DNA from: Nautiliaceae bacterium
Lineage (GTDB): Bacteria > Campylobacterota > Campylobacteria > Campylobacterales > Nautiliaceae
NCBI GenBank assembly: GCA_027008345.1
Contig: JALTBU010000141.1
Span: 1 to 21,398 of the forward strand
DNA: 21,398 bases
Direction: 5' to 3'
The first letter of the stretch is position 1; every line of letters begins with the position of its first letter. The translations under genes and the position numbers were made by a program. Of this stretch, positions 15,697 through 21,398 are shown piece by piece. The notes beneath the pieces were generated by a model. The model ran no database searches and was not told the DNA's origin. It worked only from the letters and a program-made list of their open reading frames with translations.

Positions 15697-15708
15697 GTTA
15701 ATATTAAC
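15697..15708. promoter_or_regulatory. Perfect 12-bp palindrome between divergent genes
   Basis: GTTAATATTAAC lies in the 56-base gap between the patatin gene and the small secreted protein gene, just before the latter's AAGGAG. It shares the TTAATATTAA core with the 18-bp palindrome upstream of feoA. AT-rich palindromes can arise by chance in such a genome, so operator function is speculative. Confidence 0.3.
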
Positions 15709-15723
15709 AAAAAGGAGAAAAAA

Positions 15724-16038
15724 ATGAAAAAAGTTTTATTAACTTTTATATTTGCAATATTTGCATTTGGAAGTGCGACAGAAGTTACAACTATCGATAA
15801 AAAAACAACAAAAGATTCTATAATTTTTGTATATGATGTTCCGGATGCGGATTTTAATGATTTAAAATCAAAACCTGATTTTTATAAAAATCTGCTTATA
15901 AGTATGGTATGCAAAAATAAAAATGCAAAACTTTTAGCAGATACGATGAATATTGTATATGATTACAGAAAACATTCAAACAATAACGACAAAGTTGTTA
16001 TAAAAATTAAAAAAGGCGTATGCGATACATTAAAATAA
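15724..16038 (+). CDS. Small secreted protein of unknown function
   Basis: 104 residues with a clear Sec signal peptide (MKKVLLTFIFAIFAFGSA, cleavage likely after residue 18). The mature part is about 86 residues, basic, with two cysteines (in SMVCKN and KKGVCDTLK) that could form a disulfide, and alternating strands (DSIIFVYDVPDADF, MNIVYDYRK, KVVIKIKKGVC). I do not recognise a named family. The layout (leader, Y-x-Y strand, Cys-Lys-Asn helix, terminal Lys-x-x-Cys) resembles a broad class of small periplasmic proteins. An ATG at 15631 is open, but AAGGAG directly precedes 15724 and the signal peptide starts there. The gene is alone on its strand, convergent with groEL and followed by repeat copy B. 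Confidence 0.8.
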   Translation: MKKVLLTFIFAIFAFGSATEVTTIDKKTTKDSIIFVYDVPDADFNDLKSKPDFYKNLLISMVCKNKNAKLLADTMNIVYDYRKHSNNNDKVVIKIKKGVCDTLK

Positions 16039-16060
16039 GCAATAACTAAATAAAGTTAAA

Positions 16061-16157
16061 CCATTGCAAATTTTAACAGAATAAATACATTTAAAAATTT
16101 ATTGAACATAGTAGCTTAATGTTTTTTAGCCATTATGAAGTGTTAAAAATTTGCAGT
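16061..16157. repeat. AT-rich intergenic element, copy B
   Basis: 97 bases in the 260-base gap between the small secreted protein gene and the groEL stop, aligning with copy A at 13564-13666. The termini are inverted repeats: TTGCAAATTTTAACA (16064-16078) against TGTTAAAAATTTGCA (16141-16155), one extra base in the right arm. Internal complementary stretches include AATAAAT/ATTTATT (16080-16103) and TAATG/CATTA (16117-16135). The rest of the gap holds a weak terminator and nothing else I can identify. Confidence 0.6.
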
Positions 16158-16192
16158 TTTTATTTTTAGTAAATACTTCAAAATAAAATTTG

Positions 16193-16208
16193 GCCTTTTT
16201 AGGCTTTT
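16193..16208. terminator. Weak terminator between convergent genes
   Basis: GCCT-TTTT-AGGC (16193-16204) is a short four-pair stem followed by TTTTGTTT on the plus strand, and by A/T-rich sequence with ATTTTATTTT on the minus strand. It is placed to end both the secreted-protein and the groEL transcripts, but the stem is short. Confidence 0.35.
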
Positions 16209-16298
16209 GTTTAAATAAAATCAAAATATATAATAAATCAAATCAATCACAATAGTGTCAAAGATTTTAATTAAATAAAAGAAAAAAATGAGAGGAAA

Positions 16299-17936
16299 TT
16301 ACATCATTCCTCCCATACCTCCCATTCCGCCCATATCTGGCATTGCAGGAGCTTTTTCATCTTTTGGTTCTTCTGTTACAGCCGCTTCAGTTGTAAGAAG
16401 CAGACCACTTACACTTGTCGCATTTTGAAGAGCAATTCTTTCAACTTTTGTCGGGTCAATAATTCCAGCTTCAAACATATCTACATATTCACCAGTTGCA
16501 GCATTAAACCCTGTATTTTCATCAGCTTCTTCTACTGTTAAAGCCACAACACCTGGTTCGTACCCAGCATTCTCAGCAATTTGTTTAATTGGAGCTTTTA
16601 CCGCTCTTTTGATAATATCAATTCCAATTTGTTCATCTGGATCAACTGATTCAACTTCAGCTTTTTTAGCTGCTTTAAGAACAGCTGCACCACCACCAAT
16701 TACGATACCTTCTTCAACAGCCGCTTTTGTAGCACTGAGTGCATCATCAACTCTATCTTTTTTCTCTTTCATTTCAGTTTCAGTTGCTGCACCAACTTTG
16801 ATTACTGCAACACCGCCACTAAGTTTTGCAAGTCTTTCTTGTAATTTTTCTCTATCATAATCAGATGTAGTTTCTTCAATTTCTTTTTTAATTTGTTTAA
16901 TTCTTGCTTCAATAGCAGCTTTATCACCTTTACCGTCAACAATTGTAGTATTTTCTTTATCTACAACAATTCTTCCAGCTTGTCCAAGATCTGCAAGTGT
17001 CGCACTTTCAAGTGTTCTACCAAGTTCTTCACTAATTACCTGACCACCTGTTAAAATTGCAATATCTTGAAGCATTGCTTTTCTTCTATCACCAAATCCA
17101 GGCGCCTTAACTGCCACTACGTTTAATACACCTCTAAGTTTATTAACTACTAATGTTGCAAGTGCTTCACCTTCTATATCTTCTGCAATAATTAATAACG
17201 GTTTATTTCCAGCTTGAACCATTTGTTCAAGTAATGGTAATAAATCTTTCATATTGCTTATTTTTTTGTCATATAAAAGAATGTATGCATCTTCGTATTC
17301 AGCTACCATTTTATCTGGATTTGTTACAAAATATGGGCTTAAATAACCTCTGTCAAACTGCATACCTTCCACTACTTCAAGTTCATCTTGAAGTGATTTA
17401 CCTTCTTCAACAGTAATTACACCGTCTTTTCCAACTTTATCCATAGCTTCTGCAATAAGTTCACCGATTTTTCTGTCATTGTTTGCTGAAATAGTCGCAA
17501 CTTGAGCAATTTGTTCTTTGTTTTCAACAGGTTTGCTCATTTTTTTAAGTTCTTCGATAATTGCTGCTGCCGCTTTATCCATACCTCTTTTTACTGCAAT
17601 TGGATTTGCTCCGGCAGTAATATATTTTAGACCTTCTTTAAAGATTGCATGAGCTAAAACAGTTGCTGTTGTTGTACCATCCCCTGCTTCATCAGCAGTT
17701 TTACTTGCAACTTCTTTTACAAGCTGAGCTCCCATATTTTCTACTGGGTCTTTTAATTCAATTTCTTTTGCAACAGATACACCGTCTTTTGTGATATGAG
17801 GTGCACCAAAACTTCTTTGAAGTAATACATTTCTTCCTTTTGGACCCATTGTAACTCTAACAGCGTCTGCTAACTTTTCTACTCCTACGAGTAATTCATT
17901 TCTTGCTTTATCAGAATATACGATTTCTTTTGCCAT
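16299..17936 (-). CDS. groL: Chaperonin GroEL (60 kDa)
   Basis: ATP-driven folding chamber that works with GroES. At 545 residues it has the normal length, with MAKEIVYSDKARNELL opening, RVTMGPKGRNVLL and KDGVSVAKEI (equatorial), the ATP-site GDGTTTATVLA, the apical segment and the closing tail EEPKDEKAPAMPDMGGMGGMGGMM, the Gly-Met repeat typical of group I chaperonins. It starts 16 bases after the groES stop with a GGAG ribosome site and is cotranscribed with it. It converges on the small secreted protein gene across copy B of the repeat. Confidence 0.99.
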   Translation of the reverse strand: MAKEIVYSDKARNELLVGVEKLADAVRVTMGPKGRNVLLQRSFGAPHITKDGVSVAKEIELKDPVENMGAQLVKEVASKTADEAGDGTTTATVLAHAIFKEGLKYITAGANPIAVKRGMDKAAAAIIEELKKMSKPVENKEQIAQVATISANNDRKIGELIAEAMDKVGKDGVITVEEGKSLQDELEVVEGMQFDRGYLSPYFVTNPDKMVAEYEDAYILLYDKKISNMKDLLPLLEQMVQAGNKPLLIIAEDIEGEALATLVVNKLRGVLNVVAVKAPGFGDRRKAMLQDIAILTGGQVISEELGRTLESATLADLGQAGRIVVDKENTTIVDGKGDKAAIEARIKQIKKEIEETTSDYDREKLQERLAKLSGGVAVIKVGAATETEMKEKKDRVDDALSATKAAVEEGIVIGGGAAVLKAAKKAEVESVDPDEQIGIDIIKRAVKAPIKQIAENAGYEPGVVALTVEEADENTGFNAATGEYVDMFEAGIIDPTKVERIALQNATSVSGLLLTTEAAVTEEPKDEKAPAMPDMGGMGGMGGMM

Positions 17937-17952
17937 ATCTCCCCTCCTTTAA

Positions 17953-18228
17953 TTATTTTTCAATTTTTCCTAAGATATCATCAGTATTTAAAACTAAATA
18001 TTCTTTTCCATCAAGTGTAATATCAGTTCCTGCATATTTTGCAAATACTACAATATCTCCTTCATTAATTGGTAAATTTTCATCTTCTTCAACTTCTTTT
18101 GAAATAGCTACAACTTTTCCTTCAAGAGGTTTTTCTTTTGCATTGTCTGGAATAATAATTCCGCTTGCAGTTTTTGCTTCTTCTTCTAATCTTTCTACTA
18201 AAACCCTTAAGCCTAATGGTTTAAACAT
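17953..18228 (-). CDS. groS: Co-chaperonin GroES (10 kDa)
   Basis: Heptameric lid of the GroEL chamber. From the ATG at 18228 it is 91 residues: MFKPLGLRVLVERLEEEAKTASGIIIPDNAKEKP, the mobile loop containing the SGIIIPD hydrophobic tripeptide, and the closing KEYLVLNTDDILGKIEK. An open frame extends six codons upstream to a TTG (18246), but GGAGGAGG sits directly before 18228, which is therefore the start. A consensus promoter and a palindrome precede it. Confidence 0.98.
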   Translation of the reverse strand: MFKPLGLRVLVERLEEEAKTASGIIIPDNAKEKPLEGKVVAISKEVEEDENLPINEGDIVVFAKYAGTDITLDGKEYLVLNTDDILGKIEK

Positions 18229-18241
18229 TTCCTCCTCCTTT

Positions 18242-18264
18242 GTCAATTATTAAATTTAACTGAC
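18242..18264. promoter_or_regulatory. Imperfect palindrome at the groES transcription start
   Basis: The pattern GTCA-N-TTA-N7-TAA-N-TGAC spans 23 bases and would cover +1 onward from the groES -10. It does not match CIRCE (TTAGCACTC-N9-GAGTGCTAA, the HrcA site) or the HspR site CTTGAGT-N7-ACTCAAG. An operator role is inferred from position and symmetry. Confidence 0.35.
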
Positions 18265-18267
18265 GAA

Positions 18268-18296
18268 ATTATACTAAAAAAAAAGAAAAAAGTCAA
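18268..18296 (-). promoter_or_regulatory. groESL promoter, sigma-70 consensus
   Basis: On the minus strand, TTGACT (18291-18296), a 17-base spacer and TATAAT (18268-18273). Five of six -35 and all -10 positions match consensus. The spacer is almost entirely T and is also the U-tract of the upstream dct terminator. The transcript would start near 18261, about 32 bases before the groES ATG. Confidence 0.8.
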
Positions 18297-18339
18297 TAAA
18301 CTTTAAATATTTTTTTAGGAAAGTTTAGTATATTTGACT
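18276..18339 (-). terminator. dctPQM terminator overlapping the groES promoter
   Basis: On the minus strand an AGTCAA arm (18334-18339), six unpaired bases, and TAAACTTT (18320-18327) pair with AAAGTTTA (18297-18304) and TTGACT (18291-18296), giving an 8+6 bp stem with one bulge. A run of T broken by one C follows. The stem is AT-rich but long. Its 3' arm contains the groES -35. Confidence 0.6.
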
Positions 18340-18351
18340 AATAATTTTTAT

Positions 18352-19638
18352 TTACATTCCCATCATTTTATTTGGGAGCCATAGTGAAATTTCAGGAATA
18401 TAAGTAATAAGAAGAAGTCCTATAAGCATTACTAAAAACCATGGTAGTACTGATTTTACAACTTCTTTTATAGGCTCTCCTGTAATTCCGCTTGCCACAA
18501 AAAGATTAAGACCAACAGGAGGTGTAAGCATCCCAAGCTCCATATTAATAGTAATAATTACACCAAAATGTATAGGATCTATCCCCAAAGTTTTTGCAAT
18601 TGGAAGAAGAAGAGGAACCATAATCATAATAATTGAGCTCGGCTCCATAAAATTACCTGCAATTAATAAAATAATATTAACAGCTATTAAAAACATAACT
18701 TTATTAAGATGCATATGAAGTACAAATTGTGTAAGCATTTCAGGGATATTCTCAAGTGTAAGAAAATAAGCAAATACCGAAGCATTTGCAATAATAAACA
18801 AAATTATTCCGCTTGTTTTTGCACTCTCAAAAAAAACATCTCCAAGCTCTTGTATTTTAATATCTTTATATATGACAATAGAAACAAAAAGCGCCCATAT
18901 TGCACTCACAGCAGCAGCTTCTGTTGGTGTAAAAATACCTCCGTAAATTCCGCCAATAATTATCACTATTGTCATTAAGGCCCAAAAACTCTCTTTGAAC
19001 TTCTCCCATCTAACTTTCCAGCTTGCAGGAGTTGTCTTTTTAAACCCAAGCCGTTTAGCTCCTACATAAGTTACAGCCATAAGCATTGAACCAATCAGTA
19101 GACCTGGAATTATTCCTGCTATAAAAAGTTTTCCTATACTCTGGTCAGCAGTAACTCCATAAATAATCATAACAATACTTGGAGGAATTAAAATTCCAAG
19201 GCTTCCGGCAGTCGTAATTGTTCCAATTGCATAAGTTTTTGGATAACCAGCAGCTGTAATTGCCCCAAACATAATTGAACCAATCGCAGCAACTGTAGCA
19301 GGCGAGCTTCCGCTCACAGCCGCAAACACAATACTTGCCAAAATTGCAGCAATTGGCAGACCTCCTGGAAGATGCCCTACAAAAGCTTTTGCAAATTCAA
19401 TTATTCTTTTTGCGCTTCCACCTTTGCTTAAAAGATTACCGGCTAAAATAAACATTGGAATTGCCATAAGAGCATATTTATCAAGCTGTTGGAAAAGATT
19501 GCTTGATAAATCAATTAATAAATCACTGCCTTCAAAAAAATAAGCTGTTATAAAAGTTGAAAGACCAAGCGCAACAGCAACAGGTACACTCAAAAACAAA
19601 AGTAAAAAAAAGACTCCAAAAAGTACAGCCACAATCAT
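18352..19638 (-). CDS. dctM: TRAP C4-dicarboxylate transporter, large membrane subunit
   Basis: The translocating subunit of a tripartite ATP-independent periplasmic (TRAP) transporter driven by an ion gradient. The 428-residue protein has about 12 hydrophobic segments and hallmark DctM stretches: IPMFILAGNLLSKGG (near 58-72), AAVSGSSPATVAAIGSIM, GILIPPSIVMIIYG, GGIFTPTEAAAVSAIWAL and ITINMELGMLTPPVGLNLFVASGI. Length is typical. The ATG overlaps the dctQ stop by four bases. As last gene of the operon it is followed by the terminator at 18276-18339. Confidence 0.95.
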   Translation of the reverse strand: MIVAVLFGVFFLLLFLSVPVAVALGLSTFITAYFFEGSDLLIDLSSNLFQQLDKYALMAIPMFILAGNLLSKGGSAKRIIEFAKAFVGHLPGGLPIAAILASIVFAAVSGSSPATVAAIGSIMFGAITAAGYPKTYAIGTITTAGSLGILIPPSIVMIIYGVTADQSIGKLFIAGIIPGLLIGSMLMAVTYVGAKRLGFKKTTPASWKVRWEKFKESFWALMTIVIIIGGIYGGIFTPTEAAAVSAIWALFVSIVIYKDIKIQELGDVFFESAKTSGIILFIIANASVFAYFLTLENIPEMLTQFVLHMHLNKVMFLIAVNIILLIAGNFMEPSSIIMIMVPLLLPIAKTLGIDPIHFGVIITINMELGMLTPPVGLNLFVASGITGEPIKEVVKSVLPWFLVMLIGLLLITYIPEISLWLPNKMMGM

Positions 19639-20189
19639 TTATCCACCTCAAATTCTTCTTCAAGTTCTTCAATAATTTCTTTTTCTTCTTTTTTTCGTAT
19701 TTTTTCAGCAGGAGTTAATAAATCGTCTTTTAATTTGAAAACCACCATAAAAATTCCAAACACAGCACTTACAGGTAAAATCAGATAAACTATCCACATC
19801 TGAATGCCTAAATCAACACTTACTTCTCCACTTGCCTTAACTCCAAGGTCAGGGTCAAAAATAAATATATAACTAAAATATGCAATGATTCCCAGATATA
19901 CAAAATTTATAATATCCACAAGAACTATAACTGTTTTTGCCAAAGTATCGGGTAATTTATCAAGTAAAAGAGTAACTTTTATATGAGTGCCTTTTCTAAA
20001 AAGATAAGCAGCTGCAAAAAGTGCAGAATAAATAAAAAGATAACTGGTTAATTCAAAAGCCCATTCAATACTTTTATTAAGAATAAATCTGACTGCTACA
20101 TTTACAAATGCAAGCAATACTCCCGCAAAAATAGTAAAAGAAGTCAGGAATATTAAAATTCCTTGAATAGTTTTATCTAAAAATTTCAT
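19635..20189 (-). CDS. dctQ: TRAP transporter, small membrane subunit
   Basis: The DctQ partner of DctM, 184 residues with four membrane helices (about 10-32, 45-66, 85-108 and 126-150) and an amphipathic, highly charged C-terminal tail (EKIRKKEEKEIIEELEEEFEVDK). The WAFELTSYLFIYSALFAAAYLFRKGTHIKV segment is characteristic of the family. Start and stop each overlap the neighbouring genes by four bases, so dctP, dctQ and dctM are tightly coupled. Confidence 0.93.
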   Translation of the reverse strand: MKFLDKTIQGILIFLTSFTIFAGVLLAFVNVAVRFILNKSIEWAFELTSYLFIYSALFAAAYLFRKGTHIKVTLLLDKLPDTLAKTVIVLVDIINFVYLGIIAYFSYIFIFDPDLGVKASGEVSVDLGIQMWIVYLILPVSAVFGIFMVVFKLKDDLLTPAEKIRKKEEKEIIEELEEEFEVDK

Positions 20190-21175
20190 TCACCTTCTTT
20201 TATAACTTCTTCGATTAAGTCTTTTCCTATTGTGTCATAAAATTTAGGATAAATACTTCTTAATTTTTTTACCCAAAGTTCTCTTTGTGCCGGTGTTAAA
20301 GTATCTATTTCAAGCTTTCCTGTTTTTTTTGCATATTCTTTGATTTTTTGAAGTTGATCGTTATTAAGCTCTTTTGCCCATACTCTCTCTTTGGCTGTTG
20401 CTTCTTTCATAGCTTCAAGTACAACTTTTTTTAAGTTTGCTGGAAGTCTATTCCAAAATTTTTTACTCATTACCACAAGATACCCAAGATATCCGTGATT
20501 TGTAAGTGTCATATATCTTTGAACTTCATAGAATTTTTTAGTATAAATATTTGAGATTGTATTTTCCTGACCATCAACCACGCCTTGTTGAAGTGCAGAA
20601 TAAACTTCACTAAACGGAAGTACCACTGGGATTGCACCAAGTGCTTTGAATTGCTCGATTAATACTTTTGAACTCATTACTCTAAATTTAAGGCCTTTAC
20701 AGTCTTCTGGTTTAATTAAAGGTCTTTTTGAATCTGTCATTTCTTTAAATCCGTTATCCCAATATGCAAGAGCCACATATCCTTTTTTTGTAACCATATC
20801 TCTTAATTTTTTACCAACTTCACCATCAAGTACTTTATGTAAATGATTCTCATTTTTGAATAAAAACGGTAAATCAAAAAGCCCAAGCTGAGGCACAAGA
20901 CCTGTAAATTTTGAAAAACTTGGCGCCGCCATTTGAACAGCATTAAATTTCATTTTTCTTAAAACCGCTTTATCCCCTCCAAGCTGTGCATTTGGATAAA
21001 CTTCAACCTTTATTTTTCCATGGGATAATTCTTCTACCCTTTTTGCAAAATAATCTGCTGCTTTTCCTTTTGGAGTATCAGGTGAGACAACATGTGAAAA
21101 TTTAATAACATAATCAGCTGCTAGTGATAAACTTGCAATTAATGCTGTTGAAAGTAACCCTCTTAATATTTTCAT
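20186..21175 (-). CDS. dctP: TRAP transporter substrate-binding protein (C4-dicarboxylate type)
   Basis: Periplasmic solute receptor of the TRAP system. The 329-residue protein has a signal peptide (MKILRGLLSTALIASLSLAA, cleavage around residues 19-20). The mature protein shows DctP family features: KFSHVVSPDTPKGKAADYFAKRVEELS, YPNAQLGGD, LPFLF, FKEMTDSKRPLIKPEDCKGLKFRVMSS with Arg165, the arginine that normally binds the substrate carboxylate, and VYSALQQGVVDGQEN (191-205). Succinate, fumarate or malate is the likely ligand, but the class also binds other carboxylates. AAGGAG precedes the ATG; a TATAAT lies 20 bases upstream. First gene of dctPQM. Confidence 0.95.
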   Translation of the reverse strand: MKILRGLLSTALIASLSLAADYVIKFSHVVSPDTPKGKAADYFAKRVEELSHGKIKVEVYPNAQLGGDKAVLRKMKFNAVQMAAPSFSKFTGLVPQLGLFDLPFLFKNENHLHKVLDGEVGKKLRDMVTKKGYVALAYWDNGFKEMTDSKRPLIKPEDCKGLKFRVMSSKVLIEQFKALGAIPVVLPFSEVYSALQQGVVDGQENTISNIYTKKFYEVQRYMTLTNHGYLGYLVVMSKKFWNRLPANLKKVVLEAMKEATAKERVWAKELNNDQLQKIKEYAKKTGKLEIDTLTPAQRELWVKKLRSIYPKFYDTIGKDLIEEVIKEGE

Positions 21176-21195
21176 TTTTTCTCCTTTTTTATTTA

Positions 21196-21201
21196 ATTAT
21201 A
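21196..21201 (-). promoter_or_regulatory. dctPQM promoter -10
   Basis: A perfect TATAAT on the minus strand, 20 bases from the dctP ATG, implying a leader of roughly 14 bases that is little more than the ribosome site. No clear -35 is present. The rest of the gap up to the tRNA promoter is plain A/T sequence. Confidence 0.5.
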
Positions 21202-21275
21202 CTTATTAATATAAAACTTTAAAAAAAATAAATATTTAATTTTAAATTAATGTGAAAAATAGTAACATTTAAGTA

Positions 21276-21304
21276 TTGACAAGAATAAAAAAATTTAATA
21301 TCAT
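21276..21304 (+). promoter_or_regulatory. tRNA-Met promoter
   Basis: TTGACA (21276-21281), a 17-base spacer, and TATCAT (21299-21304, five of six). Near-consensus and properly placed, with a start site around 21311, a few bases before the mature tRNA. Confidence 0.75.
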
Positions 21305-21316
21305 TTCATTCCTCGC

Positions 21317-21393
21317 GGTGAGGTAGCTCAGCTGGCTAGAGCGCCGGTCTCATAAGCCGGAGGTCGGGAGTTCAAGTCTCCCCCTCACTACCA
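21317..21393 (+). tRNA. tRNA-Met (CAT), elongator
   Basis: A complete 77-base cloverleaf with encoded CCA. Acceptor GGTGAGG pairs with CCTCACT; D-arm GCTC/GAGC; anticodon arm CCGGT/GCCGG around loop CTCATAA with anticodon CAT at 21351-21353; T-arm GGGAG/CTCCC around TTCAAGT. The D-stem C11-G24 pair and the lack of three G-C pairs in the anticodon stem argue against initiator tRNA. A lysidine-modified tRNA-Ile(CAT) is the main alternative and is less likely. The first acceptor pair is G1-U72. Confidence 0.93.
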
Positions 21394-21398
21394 TTAAA

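Noticed and set aside
18228..18264. CIRCE element upstream of groES
   Set aside because: TTAGCACTC-N9-GAGTGCTAA is absent; the palindrome there has different half-sites.
21317..21393. Initiator tRNA
   Set aside because: It lacks the three G-C pairs at the base of the anticodon stem and the C1-A72 mismatch, and has C11-G24 in the D-stem.

Overview
This is about 21.4 kb of an AT-rich bacterial chromosome. The proteins look most like those of thermophilic Campylobacterota, in particular the Nautiliales (Nautilia, Caminibacter, Lebetimonas). That placement rests on protein flavour (Lys/Ile/Glu-rich), low GC, short AAGGAG ribosome sites and gene content; no search was possible. I see no prophage, insertion sequence, CRISPR array or rRNA. 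Nearly all genes are recognisable core or metabolic genes, so most of the interest lies in the spaces between them.

Layout from left to right. (1) Minus strand, 1-4919: feoA and feoB (ferrous iron uptake), then nrdA (class I ribonucleotide reductase large subunit), then a gene cut by the window edge. (2) Plus strand, 5125-7952: purT (formate-dependent purine step), glnK/glnB (PII) and amtB (ammonium channel). Convergent to amtB on the minus strand is a chemoreceptor with a NIT (nitrate/nitrite-type) sensor domain. (3) Plus strand, 10023-11218: a Bcp-type peroxiredoxin overlapping a glycerophosphodiester phosphodiesterase. (4) Minus strand, 11215-15667: patatin-like phospholipase, ridA, rplU, rpmA, obg, proB and smpB, a ribosome-biogenesis cluster in which the last three genes overlap. 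(5) Plus strand, 15724-16038: a small secreted protein of unknown function. (6) Minus strand, 16299-21175: a dctP-dctQ-dctM TRAP transporter operon followed by groES-groEL. (7) Plus strand, right edge: an elongator tRNA-Met with a strong promoter.

Functional themes are iron supply next to an iron-dependent reductase, nitrogen sensing and uptake (PII, AmtB, possibly the NIT receptor), translation (L21, L27, Obg, SmpB, tRNA-Met), protein folding and C4-dicarboxylate uptake.

The most unusual non-coding signals are four. The feoA/purT intergenic region holds an array of CACATCnnCTCAT-type repeats flanking a perfect 18-bp palindrome. Two diverged copies of an approximately 100-bp AT-rich element with inverted ends lie at 13564-13666 and 16061-16157. 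The groES promoter is built inside the dctPQM terminator, whose U-tract serves as the promoter spacer. The rplU leader contains two mutually exclusive hairpins.
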